Source: Ruminococcus sp. UBA4385 (lineage in GTDB: Bacteria > Bacillota_A > Clostridia > Oscillospirales > Ruminococcaceae). Taken from it: a DNA stretch of 56,900 bases. The notes under the pieces are model-generated. The model ran no database searches. It was not told where the DNA came from and saw only the letters and a list, made by a program, of their open reading frames with translations. Shown here piece after piece: positions 7,928 through 17,199 of this stretch. A program made the position numbers and the translations under genes. The stretch lies in the NCBI GenBank assembly GCA_002391065.1, contig DGRP01000031.1, forward strand, positions 1-56,900, given 5' to 3'. How positions within the stretch are numbered: the first letter of the stretch is position 1; the number at the start of each line of letters is the position of its first letter.

Positions 7928-8473
7928 ATGTTTTCCGTTTATCTTATAATTCTGGTTGTAAGCACTGTATTATTCACACTTTTGCCCCTTTTGTTCGGAA
8001 GAAAAAAGAAAAAGACAGTGAACCTTATCTTTTTGTGTTTGTGTATTGCCTGCTTTATCGTTACGAACGTTATCAGAAACATTGATAAAAAGGACAGCAG
8101 CAACTACAAAGTATACGGCGGAGGTCTTTTCAGAGAGGTGGAATATCTTGAGACAAAGGGCGGATACCACATCTTCAAGGAAGATACTCTGAGGGTAATG
8201 GAGCTTGGGCATGATGTTGCTGTGCCCGATGATATTGAACTTCCGTGGTACACTAAAAACATCGACAGGTATGACACAAAGCTGTTATGCACTAAGGGTA
8301 CGAAAATAGATAAAAACAAGACTATCAAGATCGACGGTGAGACTTACATTCTTGCAGATAATGCCGAAAAAATCAAGACCTCTTACACCTATTTTATGGC
8401 ACCTCTGCCTGCACTTTATCTGAGCTTTCTGCTGTTTAATATACTGAGCTCAAAAAAGAAGAAAAACAAATAA
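7928..8473 (+). CDS. Membrane protein of unknown function
   Basis: A 181-residue protein with two hydrophobic segments at the N-terminus (about residues 2-22 and 31-46, separated by a GRKKKK turn), a central polar domain of about 100 residues, and a third hydrophobic segment near the C-terminus (about 153-172) followed by SSKKKKNK. The middle domain would face outward. No known family is recognised. The start follows an AGAGGAGGAAATGAT site, one base after the preceding stop codon. The same operon carries a TrmB-like protein immediately downstream. Confidence 0.75.
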   Translation: MFSVYLIILVVSTVLFTLLPLLFGRKKKKTVNLIFLCLCIACFIVTNVIRNIDKKDSSNYKVYGGGLFREVEYLETKGGYHIFKEDTLRVMELGHDVAVPDDIELPWYTKNIDRYDTKLLCTKGTKIDKNKTIKIDGETYILADNAEKIKTSYTYFMAPLPALYLSFLLFNILSSKKKKNK

Positions 8474-8487
8474 AGGAGCATTTTTAT

Positions 8488-9159
8488 ATGCGAATGAGAA
8501 GAAAGAAAAACCTTGATGAAAGACTTGAAAAATGCGGAAACATGATCTACCGCATGGACAGGGAAAGCAAGGATTTTTCGGACAAATCTAATAAGGAGCT
8601 TATCGACCTTGAAAAGCTGTTCGGGAGAAACGCTCCGCTTATACTGGAGATAGGCTGCGGAAAGGGTCAGTTTGCGGCTGAGCTTGCTAAGCGTGAGACG
8701 GATATGAACATAATAGGTGTTGAAAAATCCTCGAACGTTATCGTTGATGCAGCTGAAAAGGCAATAGAAATGCAGATACCAAACCTGAGATTTGCAAGGG
8801 GCAATGCCGAGTACCTCGACTGCTTTATCCCCGAGCATTCAGTGGAGTGCATTTATCTTAATTTCAGCTGTCCTTTCCCGAAGAACACATATGCGGCTCA
8901 CAGGCTTACTCATGTGAGGTTTCTGGAACTGTACAAAAAATTACTCAAAAAGGGCGGAGCTGTATACCAGAAGACCGATAATATGCACTTTTTTGAGTTC
9001 TCAATAGAACAGTTCTCCGAAGCAGGCTACAAGCTTAAAAACATTTCGCTTGACCTTCACAACAGCGGCTTTGAGGGCAACATAGTTACAGAGTATGAGA
9101 AGATGTTTTCCGATATGGGAAAGCCTATCTACAGACTGGAGGCATATCTTGGAGACTGA
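8488..9159 (+). CDS. trmB: TrmB-like tRNA (guanine-N7) methyltransferase with altered active site
   Basis: A 223-residue class I methyltransferase with the TrmB architecture: SAM motif LEIGCGKG (53-60), the acidic GVEKS strand end, and the C-terminal TEYEKMF segment (T201, E202, E204). TrmB makes m7G46 in tRNA. The catalytic block that in Bacillus TrmB reads SDPWPKKRHEKRR reads SCPFPKNTYAAHR here (127-139): Asp becomes Cys128, His becomes Tyr135 and the first Arg becomes His138. Lys132 and Asp164 (KTD motif) are kept. Overall fold assignment is firm, but normal activity is in doubt; it may be a clade variant with altered mechanism or target. AGGAG site 9 bases before the ATG; it overlaps the next gene by 11 bases. 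Confidence 0.8.
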   Translation: MRMRRKKNLDERLEKCGNMIYRMDRESKDFSDKSNKELIDLEKLFGRNAPLILEIGCGKGQFAAELAKRETDMNIIGVEKSSNVIVDAAEKAIEMQIPNLRFARGNAEYLDCFIPEHSVECIYLNFSCPFPKNTYAAHRLTHVRFLELYKKLLKKGGAVYQKTDNMHFFEFSIEQFSEAGYKLKNISLDLHNSGFEGNIVTEYEKMFSDMGKPIYRLEAYLGD

Positions 9160-9595
9160 GATAAAAGACGAAAAGAAAAAGCTGCTCACACGTTCCAGTG
9201 TAAGAAAGCTTGTGATAATTCTTATTCTTATTGCTGTGATAGCTGTCGGATTCATTCATCAGTGGTATCTCAGAAGCGACAAGGCAATCAGGAGCACTTT
9301 CGCAGATAATGAGAATCTGTTCAGAGAGGCAGCCGTATCTGTCAGAGATAACGGCAAGACCTTCGGCAAAACTCCTGTCGGCAAGTGCAGAAACATTATC
9401 ACCGATATTGATGACACGCTTGATAAGCTTGAAGATATAGGCATTAGCTATCTTTCATTTGACGGACACGATATTGACTTTTATTCGCAGTTTGACCACT
9501 ACTACATTTTCCACACTGATGATGAGTCGGTCGATAAGGAATATGAAACAAGTATCGACTCCGAATGGGGATATCTTAAAACAAAAAAGAAATAA
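9149..9595 (+). CDS. Membrane-anchored protein of unknown function
   Basis: A 148-residue protein with a charged N-terminus (METEIKDEKKK), one hydrophobic span at about residues 20-36, and an extracytoplasmic domain of about 110 residues with many Asp and aromatic residues. No family is recognised. The frame is open to an ATG at 9095, deep inside trmB, but a TTG at 9149 is preceded by GGAGG at 7 bases and begins just before the trmB stop codon, which fits translational coupling, so I chose TTG. Last gene of the operon; its stop codon lies inside the terminator stem. Confidence 0.75.
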   Translation: METEIKDEKKKLLTRSSVRKLVIILILIAVIAVGFIHQWYLRSDKAIRSTFADNENLFREAAVSVRDNGKTFGKTPVGKCRNIITDIDDTLDKLEDIGISYLSFDGHDIDFYSQFDHYYIFHTDDESVDKEYETSIDSEWGYLKTKKK

Positions 9596-9620
9596 GAGAG
9601 CGTAAGGCTCTCTTATTTTT
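9591..9620. terminator. Bidirectional terminator shared by converging genes
   Basis: An 11-bp perfect stem (9591-9601 with 9607-9617) and 5-base loop, flanked by T-runs in both directions. It contains the TAA of the plus-strand gene (9593-9595) and the TAA of the minus-strand amidase (9613-9615). Confidence 0.9.
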
Positions 9621-10329
9621 TGCTGCGTTCATATTCCTTGATGCCTGTCATAATCGTGAAAGCAACCTGCTTCTGATAGTCTTCTGATTCGAGCTTTGCG
9701 GCTTCTTCGGGGTTTGAGAGAAAACCGCACTCTATCATAACAGCAGGATTTGTAGTATTGTCAAGCAGATAAAGCTCATCGCCGACAGCCTTGGCTACAC
9801 GCTCATTTTCGGGCTGAAGAACAGAACGAAAACGTTCCTGCATTATTTTTGCAAGCTGCTCTCCCTCGGGATTTTTCTCACTGTAGAACATCTGCGCTCC
9901 GCTGTACTTTGAATCGGTAAACTGGTTCTGATGTATGGAAACCGAGATGCCGTCACTGTACTTTCCAAAAATCGCAAGGCGGTTTTTCATATCCGAAAGC
10001 TTCTGGTTTTTAAGGCCCTCCACTCCCCTGTCGTGGATAGAAACATCGCTCTCACGGGTGCAGTACACATCATAGCCCATGACAGTCATAGTATCTCTGA
10101 GAGTTTTGAGGATATTAAGGTTTATATTCTTTTCGACTGCTCCGTTTACTGACACACAGCCCCCGTCCGCACCGCCGTGACCTGCATCTATTGTTATTAC
10201 GGGCTTCGCAGCTGAAGCTTTAGCTTTGCCTGCCGTCATTATTGCCTGAGAGGCACTTCTGCCGAAAAGACACAGCCCTGCAAAGCCGAACAAAAGCGCA
10301 AAACACAACACTGCCTCGATCTTTCTCAT
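9613..10329 (-). CDS. cwlD: N-acetylmuramoyl-L-alanine amidase, CwlD type
   Basis: A 238-residue zinc amidase (Amidase_3). An N-terminal hydrophobic segment (about residues 4-24) serves as signal or anchor. The zinc ligands and catalytic residues are visible as His51 in DAGHGG, Glu66, His133 in SIHQN and Glu200 in MIECGF. The enzyme cleaves the amide between muramic acid and the stem peptide. Size and motifs match CwlD, which makes muramic-lactam in the spore cortex; that specific role is inferred. The ATG at 10329 follows AAGGAG at 8 bases. It is downstream of clpX but separated by a terminator. Confidence 0.85.
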   Translation of the reverse strand: MRKIEAVLCFALLFGFAGLCLFGRSASQAIMTAGKAKASAAKPVITIDAGHGGADGGCVSVNGAVEKNINLNILKTLRDTMTVMGYDVYCTRESDVSIHDRGVEGLKNQKLSDMKNRLAIFGKYSDGISVSIHQNQFTDSKYSGAQMFYSEKNPEGEQLAKIMQERFRSVLQPENERVAKAVGDELYLLDNTTNPAVMIECGFLSNPEEAAKLESEDYQKQVAFTIMTGIKEYERSKK

Positions 10330-10373
10330 ATTATCATCTCCTTGCTTCATCTTATGCGGACAAGGAGAGCAAT

Positions 10374-10406
10374 ATGCAAAAAGCTGTCCCTTACGGAACA
10401 GCTTTT
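10374..10406 (-). terminator. Terminator of tig-clpP-clpX
   Basis: Hairpin with an AAAAGCTGT/ACAGCTTTT stem (10378-10406), an imperfect inner part and a T-run on the minus strand, 4 bases after the clpX stop codon. Confidence 0.85.
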
Positions 10407-10409
10407 AAT

Positions 10410-11660
10410 TTATGCTTTTCTTATGATCTCAGGCTCGGCCTCGCCCCTGACGCACTCAGCAGTTATCTTTATGCCTGTAACTGTCTTATCTGACGGAGTT
10501 TCAAACATAAGACCTGTGAGCAGTCTCTCAACAACGGCACGAAGTCCTCTTGCACCTGTTTTTTCCTTGATAGTCTGCTTTGCGATCTCACGCATTGCAT
10601 CATCTGTGACCTCAAAGTCGATATTATCAAGCTTAAAGAGCTTTGTATACTGCTTGATAAGCGAATTCTTAGGCTCAGTAAGTATCCTGCACAGAGCGTC
10701 TTCATCAAGTTCTTCCAGAACTGTGATAACAGGAAGTCTGCCGACCAGTTCAGGTACGATACCATACTTTACAAGGTCATGAGGAACAACCTTCTGCATA
10801 ACATTGTGCTCCTCAGTCTTTGCCTTGACATTAGCGCCGAAGCCCATTGACGAAGAATCTGTTCTCTTCTCAATAACCTTTTCAAGTCCCTCGAAGGCTC
10901 CTCCGCAAATGAAGAGGATATTCTTTGTGTCGATGTGGATAAACTCCTGCATAGGGTGCTTTCTTCCGCCCTGCGGGGGAACATTCGACACTGTACCCTC
11001 AACTATCTTCAGAAGTGCCTGCTGAACACCCTCACCGCTTACATCACGGGTAATGGAGGTGTTCTCGGATTTTCTGGAGATCTTATCTATCTCGTCGATA
11101 TAAATAATACCGTTCTGAGCCGCTTCAACATTATAGTCAGCAGCCTGAATAAGCCTTGTAAGCACGTTCTCAACATCATCGCCGACGTAACCTGCCTCAG
11201 TTAGAGTGGTAGCATCAGCAATTGCAAACGGAACGTTCAGAAGCTTTGCAAGCGTCTGGGCTATAAGTGTTTTACCTGTTCCCGTAGGACCTATAAGAAG
11301 AACATTGCTCTTCTGTATCTCGACATCGTCATTATCATCGAGAGACATTATTCTCTTATAATGATTGTAAACGGCAACAGAAAGAGCTATCTTTGCAGCC
11401 TCCTGACCGATAACGTACTCATCGAGCACAGCCTTGATCTCGGAAGGCTTTTTAAGGTCTATTCCTGACTTGTTCTTAACGTTTTTTCCGCCCTGGTTCT
11501 TGGGCTTAGCAACAGGCAGTCCCTCCTGCTCGGCAAGCACGTCATAGCAGTATATAACGCACTCCTCACAGATATGGCTGTTTCCTGCGCTGAAAAGGTT
11601 TCTTACCTTATTCTCGGATTTTCCGCAGAACGAGCACCTTTTTAGTACATCATTTGGCAT
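10410..11660 (-). CDS. clpX: ATP-dependent Clp protease ATP-binding subunit ClpX
   Basis: A 416-residue AAA+ unfoldase that recognises tagged substrates and feeds them to ClpP. The N-terminal zinc domain has Cys9, Cys12, Cys31 and Cys34; Walker A is GPTGTGKT at 124-131, the GYVG pore loop at 157-160, Walker B IIYIDE at 185-190, and sensor 2 sits in GARGLR. Length and order are normal. It follows clpP by 22 bases with a modest ribosome binding site, as the third gene of tig-clpP-clpX. Confidence 0.97.
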   Translation of the reverse strand: MPNDVLKRCSFCGKSENKVRNLFSAGNSHICEECVIYCYDVLAEQEGLPVAKPKNQGGKNVKNKSGIDLKKPSEIKAVLDEYVIGQEAAKIALSVAVYNHYKRIMSLDDNDDVEIQKSNVLLIGPTGTGKTLIAQTLAKLLNVPFAIADATTLTEAGYVGDDVENVLTRLIQAADYNVEAAQNGIIYIDEIDKISRKSENTSITRDVSGEGVQQALLKIVEGTVSNVPPQGGRKHPMQEFIHIDTKNILFICGGAFEGLEKVIEKRTDSSSMGFGANVKAKTEEHNVMQKVVPHDLVKYGIVPELVGRLPVITVLEELDEDALCRILTEPKNSLIKQYTKLFKLDNIDFEVTDDAMREIAKQTIKEKTGARGLRAVVERLLTGLMFETPSDKTVTGIKITAECVRGEAEPEIIRKA

Positions 11661-11682
11661 ATATAATCACCGATTTCTATTA

Positions 11683-12273
11683 TTATCTGTTTGTGATAAC
11701 CTTGTCGATCAGACCGTACTCCATAGCCTCCTGAGCTGTAAGATAATTGTCACGCTCGGTGTCTGCATTGATCTGCTCGATAGATTTTCCTGTATTCTGC
11801 GACAGGATAGTATTCAGCTTCTCTCTTGTTCTGACCATGTGGTCGGAGTGTATCTTTATATCTGTACACTGTCCTGACAGTCCGCCGCCGCCGATAAGGG
11901 GCTGGTGGATAAGGATCTCACTGTTCGGGAGAGCAAATCTCTTGCCCTTTGCTCCGCTGGAGAGCAGGAACGAACCCATTGAAGCTGCCATTCCGATGCA
12001 GATAGTTGATACATCACACTTGATATACTGCATTGTATCATAAATTGCCATACCTGCTGTAATAACGCCTCCGGGGCTGTTTATATAGAGGTCTATATCC
12101 TTCTCAGGGTCCTGACCCTCAAGGTAAAGAAGCTGAGCCACTACAACGCTGGCAACTGCATCATCTATCTGGTCGCACAGCATAATAATACGATCATTTA
12201 ACAGCCTCGAAAAAATATCGTAGCTGCGCTCGCCTCTGCTTGTCTGTTCTACTACATAAGGAATTAATGCCAT
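11683..12273 (-). CDS. clpP: ATP-dependent Clp protease proteolytic subunit ClpP
   Basis: A 196-residue serine peptidase that forms the degradation chamber used by ClpX. The triad is visible as Ser98 in GMAASMG, His123 in LIHQPLIGG and Asp171 in DTERDNYL. The ATG at 12273 ([10 protein letters not shown]) is preceded by GGAGG at 8 bases; the upstream extension to 12333 has no site and would add 20 residues unlike the family. Lies between tig and clpX. Confidence 0.97.
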   Translation of the reverse strand: MALIPYVVEQTSRGERSYDIFSRLLNDRIIMLCDQIDDAVASVVVAQLLYLEGQDPEKDIDLYINSPGGVITAGMAIYDTMQYIKCDVSTICIGMAASMGSFLLSSGAKGKRFALPNSEILIHQPLIGGGGLSGQCTDIKIHSDHMVRTREKLNTILSQNTGKSIEQINADTERDNYLTAQEAMEYGLIDKVITNR

Positions 12274-12335
12274 AATGCTGCCTCCTGACATATATTTTTC
12301 GCCCGCACGGTTAAATGCGAGCGAAATCGACAAAA

Positions 12336-13616
12336 TTACTTAATAACTGCGCTGTCCTTAACAAGGTCAGATGCCTTGCCTACAGCAACATCTCTTCTGA
12401 GGTCCTCCTCAGCTACGATCTGCTTGATCTGCTCAGCATCTACGCCGTAGCTATCGGAAATCTTCTTGATCTCATCGTTCAGCTCATCATCGCTTACCTC
12501 GATATTCTCAAGCTCTGCGATCTTCTCAAGTGCAAGTCTGAGCTTAACCTGCTTCTGAGCCTGCTCCTCATAAGCCTTCTTTACAGTGTCAATTGTCTGA
12601 CCTGTGTACTGCATATAGAGGTCAAGAGTAATGCCCTGCGGACGAAGTCTCTGCTCGAGCTCCTGTACCATCTCGTTTACTCTGTTATCGAACATTTCCT
12701 GAGGGATCTCACCCTCAAGCTTCTCAATAACAGCATCAAACACAGCGGACTCAACCTCATTGTCAGCCTGCTTATTGTTAGCCTCTTCGAGCTTCTTTCT
12801 TACGTCAGCCTTATACTCCTCAAGAGTTTCAAACTCTGTTGAATCCTTGACCATCTCATCATCAATCTCAGGATAAACCTTCTTGGAAATGCTCTTGAGG
12901 TTGATCTTGAATACTGCGGGTGCGCCTGCAAGCTCCTTCACCTGATACTCCTCAGGGAATGTAACGTTGATCTCGAAGGACTCGCCTGCATTATGACCAA
13001 CGATCTGATCCTCAAAGCCTGCGATAAACTGACCGCTTCCAAGGTTCAGAGTGAAGTCCTCTGCCTTGCCGCCGTCAAATGCAACGCCGTCCTTGAAGCC
13101 CTCAAAGTCAATAAGTACATCGTCACCGAGCTCTGCTGCTCTGTCGTCTACAGTCTCAACTGTAACGTTCTTGTCTCTGAGCTGATTGAGCTGTGCATCT
13201 ATGTCCTCATCGGTAACTTCCTTAACAGTCTTTGTTACCTCGATGCCCTTATAATCCTTAATATCAACCTCTGGCTTAGTTACGCACTTAGCTGTGATCT
13301 TGATGCCCTCTTCCTTGCTGATAGCTGTTACCTCTACCTCAGGACGTGCAACAAGTGTAAGACCTGACTCCTGAACTGCACCGTTTACAGCATCGGGATA
13401 AACGATATTAACCGCATCCTCAAAGAATACCTGCTCCCCGTACTCTCTCTCGATAAGCTTTCTGGGAGCTTTGCCCTTACGGAAGCCGGGCATCTGAATA
13501 TTCTTTCTTGCCTTCAGGTATGCCTGCTGAAGCGCAGCCTCAAACTCCTCAGCGGAAACCTCGATCTCCAGCTCGTACCTATTGGTTGCGACATTGTTAG
13601 TTGCTTTTAAACTCAT
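12336..13616 (-). CDS. tig: Trigger factor
   Basis: A 426-residue ribosome-associated chaperone and peptidyl-prolyl isomerase. The N-terminal ribosome-binding domain carries the GFRKGKAP signature (about residues 45-52), the middle is the FKBP-type PPIase domain (about 150-245, [14 protein letters not shown]), and the rest is the helical substrate-holding domain. It starts after TTGGAGGAATAATAAA and heads tig-clpP-clpX. Confidence 0.97.
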   Translation of the reverse strand: MSLKATNNVATNRYELEIEVSAEEFEAALQQAYLKARKNIQMPGFRKGKAPRKLIEREYGEQVFFEDAVNIVYPDAVNGAVQESGLTLVARPEVEVTAISKEEGIKITAKCVTKPEVDIKDYKGIEVTKTVKEVTDEDIDAQLNQLRDKNVTVETVDDRAAELGDDVLIDFEGFKDGVAFDGGKAEDFTLNLGSGQFIAGFEDQIVGHNAGESFEINVTFPEEYQVKELAGAPAVFKINLKSISKKVYPEIDDEMVKDSTEFETLEEYKADVRKKLEEANNKQADNEVESAVFDAVIEKLEGEIPQEMFDNRVNEMVQELEQRLRPQGITLDLYMQYTGQTIDTVKKAYEEQAQKQVKLRLALEKIAELENIEVSDDELNDEIKKISDSYGVDAEQIKQIVAEEDLRRDVAVGKASDLVKDSAVIK

Positions 13617-13650
13617 TTTATTATTCCTCCAATAAAAATATATCCTAGTT

Positions 13651-13679
13651 ATTATAACATATTTTGATATTGATTTCCA
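13651..13679 (-). promoter_or_regulatory. Sigma-A promoter of tig
   Basis: Minus strand TGGAAA (13674-13679, 4 of 6), 17-base spacer, perfect TATAAT (13651-13656). It lies in the short gap after the metallophosphoesterase gene. Confidence 0.6.
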
Positions 13680-13687
13680 GCATTTTT

Positions 13688-14398
13688 TTATAAATTGTCA
13701 CTTTGCACAATTTCTGATATGTCCAATGGGTCAAAATGCAAAAAATCACTTGAAATCAGGCGATATTCTATACCATCTCTCTGCCCGTTTATTGCATAAT
13801 TATGGGATTTTCCATGCAAGTGACCGTAATAACAGCGCTTTATCTTAAACTCATGAAGCACATCGAGCATATCATAATTGCAGCTTCCTGCATACACAGG
13901 CGGATAATGCAGAAACACAACAGGCTCAAGCCCCTCTTTCAGAGCCGACTCTATCGACATTCTCAGTCTTCCAGCCTCACGGGCCAGCACCTTTGCATCT
14001 GACGGCTCTCCCGGCTCATTTATCCAGCCTCTTGTTCCGCAGATACCGATATTTCCATACCTATAATGATTATTATGCAGGATATTGAGCGTTTCAAAAC
14101 CGTTCTCTCTGAAAAAGCGTTCGGTTTTGGTTTTAGTCTCCCACCAATAATCATGATTGCCCTTTGAGATTATCTTTATGCCATTGAGTTTGTCGATAAA
14201 AGCAAAATCCTCTTTACACTGCTCGTAATTCATGCCCCAAGAAATATCTCCCGGGATTACGACGGTGTCCTCGGGGCGGATTTTTTTCTGCCAGTTTGCT
14301 TCAAGCTTAGATACATGATCTTCCCAGCCGCCGAAAATGTCCATAGGCTTATTGACTCCGAATGACAGATGAAGATCAGCTATTACAAAAAGACTCAA
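13688..14398 (-). CDS. Metallophosphoesterase
   Basis: A 236-residue calcineurin-like phosphoesterase. The metal ligands appear in order: Asp8 and His10 (DLH), Asp51 (GDISWG), Asn81 and His82 (GNHDYWW), and later histidines in FLHYPP and YGHLHG. The substrate is unknown. The start appears to be TTG at 14398 behind AGGGGTG; no in-frame ATG near it would keep the DLH motif. It stands alone, divergent from the DUF1540 gene. Confidence 0.85.
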   Translation of the reverse strand: MSLFVIADLHLSFGVNKPMDIFGGWEDHVSKLEANWQKKIRPEDTVVIPGDISWGMNYEQCKEDFAFIDKLNGIKIISKGNHDYWWETKTKTERFFRENGFETLNILHNNHYRYGNIGICGTRGWINEPGEPSDAKVLAREAGRLRMSIESALKEGLEPVVFLHYPPVYAGSCNYDMLDVLHEFKIKRCYYGHLHGKSHNYAINGQRDGIEYRLISSDFLHFDPLDISEIVQSDNL

Positions 14399-14469
14399 TT
14401 GAGCACCCCTTTCGGAATATTACGGTAAAAAATGCAGACACTATATCAAAGCCGAAAGGAGATGATATA

Positions 14470-14628
14470 ATGGATAAGAATCACGGCATACACTGCAGCG
14501 TTGAAAGCTGCGTCTACAACAAGGACTGCAAGGAATGTACTGCATCAGCTATTGATGTAAGCGGTACCTGCCGGGAGCCGGGCTGCTGCGATGAAACAGT
14601 CTGCAAGACCTTTGAGGCAAGAGACTGA
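14470..14628 (+). CDS. DUF1540 small cysteine-rich protein
   Basis: A 52-residue protein with eight cysteines in the DUF1540 arrangement (CSVESCVYN, then DCKEC, GTC, GCC and VCKTF). The cysteines suggest zinc binding; function is unknown, and the family is common in clostridia. A longer frame opens at 14362, but AAAGGAGATGATATA directly precedes the ATG at 14470 and family members begin at this point. Confidence 0.85.
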   Translation: MDKNHGIHCSVESCVYNKDCKECTASAIDVSGTCREPGCCDETVCKTFEARD

Positions 14629-14630
14629 TG

Positions 14631-14656
14631 AACAGACCCTTCGGGGTCTGTTTTAT
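14631..14656. terminator. Terminator with UUCG loop between converging genes
   Basis: A 9-bp perfect stem AACAGACCC/GGGTCTGTT (14631-14652) closed by a TTCG tetraloop, followed by TTTT on the plus strand just after the DUF1540 stop codon. The minus-strand membrane gene ends within it at 14653. Confidence 0.85.
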
Positions 14657-15306
14657 TTATACAGCATTTTATGCTGCTGAAAATGCTCATCCTTGTCATC
14701 AGAGGGCTTTGGCTTTTCAAGCTGTGCCCTGCTGTCTGTGAAGATATGCTCATATCCCTCAGCCCTTGCTCCGTTCATTGCATTTTCAAGCTGTCTGAGC
14801 TGATCTGCCTGAGACATCGCATTCATCTGCGAATAATCTCTGTGACCAACGAAAGGATAGCTTGGAAGCGACTTCATAAAGTCAATATCACCAACTAAAA
14901 CTCTGAGCCTTAAATAGAAGACCGCCAGTATCAGCTCCAGCAAAACAGCCTCGAATGAGAAATACCAGAACAGCACAAATACTATCACAGAGCCTATCGG
15001 CACAGGAAGAAGTATATGCCACAGGCTTTTGCTGTCGGCAATACTTATAAGGCAGCCTGCAACAAAAAACGCTATATAGTATACAATTCCGGCTGTTGAG
15101 TTGTCAACCTTCCTGAACTGGACGCTCAGCGACCCAAGGTATGATACCCAGCCTGCCATTCCATAGCCAAGAGCCATAACAAAAAGCACAACAAGGGTGA
15201 ATGTGGAATAGAACATTCTTCCAGACTTGCGTTTGTTGTATATCCTTTTCAGGTCGTCATCGGGCATTGTTCTCCAGCATTCCCGTATGCGGTCATTTTT
15301 GTTCAT
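14653..15306 (-). CDS. Polytopic membrane protein of unknown function
   Basis: A 217-residue protein with about four hydrophobic segments between residues 33 and 137 (FTLVVLFVMALGYGMAGWV, YYIAFFVAGCLISI, ILLPVPIGSVIVFVLFW, AVLLELILAVFYL), a basic N-terminal tail and a polar C-terminal tail of about 75 residues rich in Gln and Lys. Not recognised. Its start is one base from the thrC stop codon, so it is probably co-transcribed with thrC. Confidence 0.75.
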   Translation of the reverse strand: MNKNDRIRECWRTMPDDDLKRIYNKRKSGRMFYSTFTLVVLFVMALGYGMAGWVSYLGSLSVQFRKVDNSTAGIVYYIAFFVAGCLISIADSKSLWHILLPVPIGSVIVFVLFWYFSFEAVLLELILAVFYLRLRVLVGDIDFMKSLPSYPFVGHRDYSQMNAMSQADQLRQLENAMNGARAEGYEHIFTDSRAQLEKPKPSDDKDEHFQQHKMLYK

Positions 15307-15307
15307 A

Positions 15308-16798
15308 TCAGCAGCCTAAAACCGAAAATACATAATCCTTCATTTCAGTCTTGTCAACCGTCTTGTCGAAGCGAACTGCTTTATCCTTCAGTGCTGCAAG
15401 AGATGCAGGAACAGGAAGCTTTGATACCTCGGCAAGCTTGTCAACAAGTGCGAACTCGTCAGCGTTGTTGTCGGCTCCGATCGCTCCGAGAACAGAGCCC
15501 GAGAACTTATACGGGCTTGCAGTAGATGCGATAACAGTCTTTGTCTGATCGCCTGTTGCTGCCTTATAGTCCTGATATACCTTAACTGCTACTGCGGTAT
15601 GAGTATCGCAGGTGTAGGAATACTGATCATAGATGTTCTTTATGCACTCCTTAGTCTGAGTATCATCGCAGAAGCCTGCATAGAACTCATCGGAAAGTGC
15701 CTTCTTGACCTCATCGGAGACCTCATATCTGCCCTCTTTTGCAAGAGCGCCGAACCACTCTCTGATCTGGGCGTCATTGCCGTCAGTGAGGTGATATAGA
15801 AGTCTCTCAAGGTTAGAAGATATAAGAATATCCATAGAAGGCGAAATAGTTGTATGGAACGGACGGTTCCTGTCATAAACGCCTGTCTTAATGAAATCGG
15901 TAAGAACATTGTTTGCGTTAGATGCACAGATAAGCTTGTTTACAGGAATACCCATGTGCTTTGCATAGTATGCTGCGAGGATATTTCCGAAGTTGCCTGT
16001 AGGAACTACGACATTGATCTTGTCGCCGAGAGTGATCTCGCCGTCCTTAACAAGCTGTGCATAGGTAGATACATAATAGATGATCTGCGGTGCAAGTCTG
16101 CCCCAGTTGATAGAATTTGCAGAGGAGAACATCATACCGTTGTCAGCAAGAGTCTTTGCGATCTCGGGGTTTGTAAAGATTGCCTTTACACCGTTCTGAG
16201 CATCATCAAAGTTGCCCTTTATAGCGCATACACCGACATTCTCTCCGTCCTGAGTTGTCATCTGCTTTTTCTGCATTGCGGAAACTCCGTCCTGAGGATA
16301 GAACACAAGGATCTCTGTTCCCTCAACGTCTTTGAAGCCCTCAAGAGCAGCCTTGCCTGTATCTCCGGATGTTGCAACAAGGATAACCACCTTCTTGTCA
16401 ACGCCGAGCTTCTTAATAGCTGTTGTGAGAAGATAAGGCAGTATCTGAAGTGCCATATCCTTGAAAGCACAGGTTGGGCCGTGCCAGAGCTCAAGCATAT
16501 ATGTTCCGTCAAACAGGTGAGCCAGCTCAGCTATGTTGTCGGTATCAAAGTTTTTTGTGTTGTATGCACCCTCAGCACAGTACCTGATCTCAGCCTCGGT
16601 ATAGTCGGTCAGGAACTTTGAGAATACAAAGAAAGCTCTGTCTCTGTAGGACATATCGCCAAGCGCAATGATGTCATCATTGCTGATCGAGGGTATGCTC
16701 TCGGGAACGAAAAGACCTCCGTCCTCGGAAATGCCCTGTGCGATAGCCTGAGCAGAGTCTACCATAACGTCATTGTTTCTTGTACTTCTGTAATTCAT
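15308..16798 (-). CDS. thrC: Threonine synthase
   Basis: A 496-residue PLP enzyme converting O-phosphohomoserine to threonine. It belongs to the longer class of threonine synthases, with the N-terminal MNYRSTRN segment, the PLP lysine Lys113 in CAFKDMALQ, and the glycine-rich phosphate cup VATSGDTGKAALEGF. The ATG at 16798 is preceded by AAGGAAGG; a TTG three codons upstream is too close to that site. It follows yraN by 17 bases at the end of the lepB-rbgA-rnhB-yraN series. Confidence 0.95.
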   Translation of the reverse strand: MNYRSTRNNDVMVDSAQAIAQGISEDGGLFVPESIPSISNDDIIALGDMSYRDRAFFVFSKFLTDYTEAEIRYCAEGAYNTKNFDTDNIAELAHLFDGTYMLELWHGPTCAFKDMALQILPYLLTTAIKKLGVDKKVVILVATSGDTGKAALEGFKDVEGTEILVFYPQDGVSAMQKKQMTTQDGENVGVCAIKGNFDDAQNGVKAIFTNPEIAKTLADNGMMFSSANSINWGRLAPQIIYYVSTYAQLVKDGEITLGDKINVVVPTGNFGNILAAYYAKHMGIPVNKLICASNANNVLTDFIKTGVYDRNRPFHTTISPSMDILISSNLERLLYHLTDGNDAQIREWFGALAKEGRYEVSDEVKKALSDEFYAGFCDDTQTKECIKNIYDQYSYTCDTHTAVAVKVYQDYKAATGDQTKTVIASTASPYKFSGSVLGAIGADNNADEFALVDKLAEVSKLPVPASLAALKDKAVRFDKTVDKTEMKDYVFSVLGC

Positions 16799-16815
16799 AA
16801 TACTCAACCCTTCCT

Positions 16816-17199
16816 TTATTTACTCGCATCAAAAGCTTTTACATAATATTTCAAATGCGAGACGGTGTTCTCTTTAAGTGTTACTACTGCAACATCAAAC
16901 CGACAGAAATAATCTCCGCCGATCGTATCAAGATACCTCTGTGCTGTCATGATTATATGACGGCGTTTTGAAGGCGTTACCGCTTCCTCGCCCTCAGACA
17001 ACGGAGCCTCTCCCCTTGTCTTTACCTCGACAAAACAGAGCGTATCGTTTTTCAAAGCTATAATGTCGATTTCTCCGCCCCTGACGGTGAAATTTCTGTC
17101 CTTGATCTCATAGCCGTGCCGCACAAGAAAGGAACAGACGGCATCTTCGCCGATATTACCCCTTGCCCGCAGGGTGCTGTGATCGACAGCTTCACTCAT
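16816..17199 (-). CDS. yraN: YraN/UPF0102 endonuclease-fold protein
   Basis: A 127-residue protein of the UPF0102 family with a restriction-endonuclease-like fold. The core motif is visible as GGEIDIIA (Glu43, Asp45) followed by FVEVKTR (Glu58, Lys60). Role unclear in the family. It overlaps the end of rnhB, a pairing typical of this family. Two starts are possible: ATG at 17199, overlapping the rnhB TGA, or ATG at 17211; neither has a strong site. Confidence 0.88.
   Translation of the reverse strand: MSEAVDHSTLRARGNIGEDAVCSFLVRHGYEIKDRNFTVRGGEIDIIALKNDTLCFVEVKTRGEAPLSEGEEAVTPSKRRHIIMTAQRYLDTIGGDYFCRFDVAVVTLKENTVSHLKYYVKAFDASK

Noticed and set aside
9095..9148. Upstream ATG extension of the 9149 gene
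   Set aside because: It lies fully inside trmB and has no ribosome binding site; the TTG at 9149 has GGAGG at 7 bases.
12315..13367. Plus-strand Leu/Ser-rich ORFs opposite tig
   Set aside because: Antisense shadows of a Glu/Lys-rich coding sequence; no start signals.
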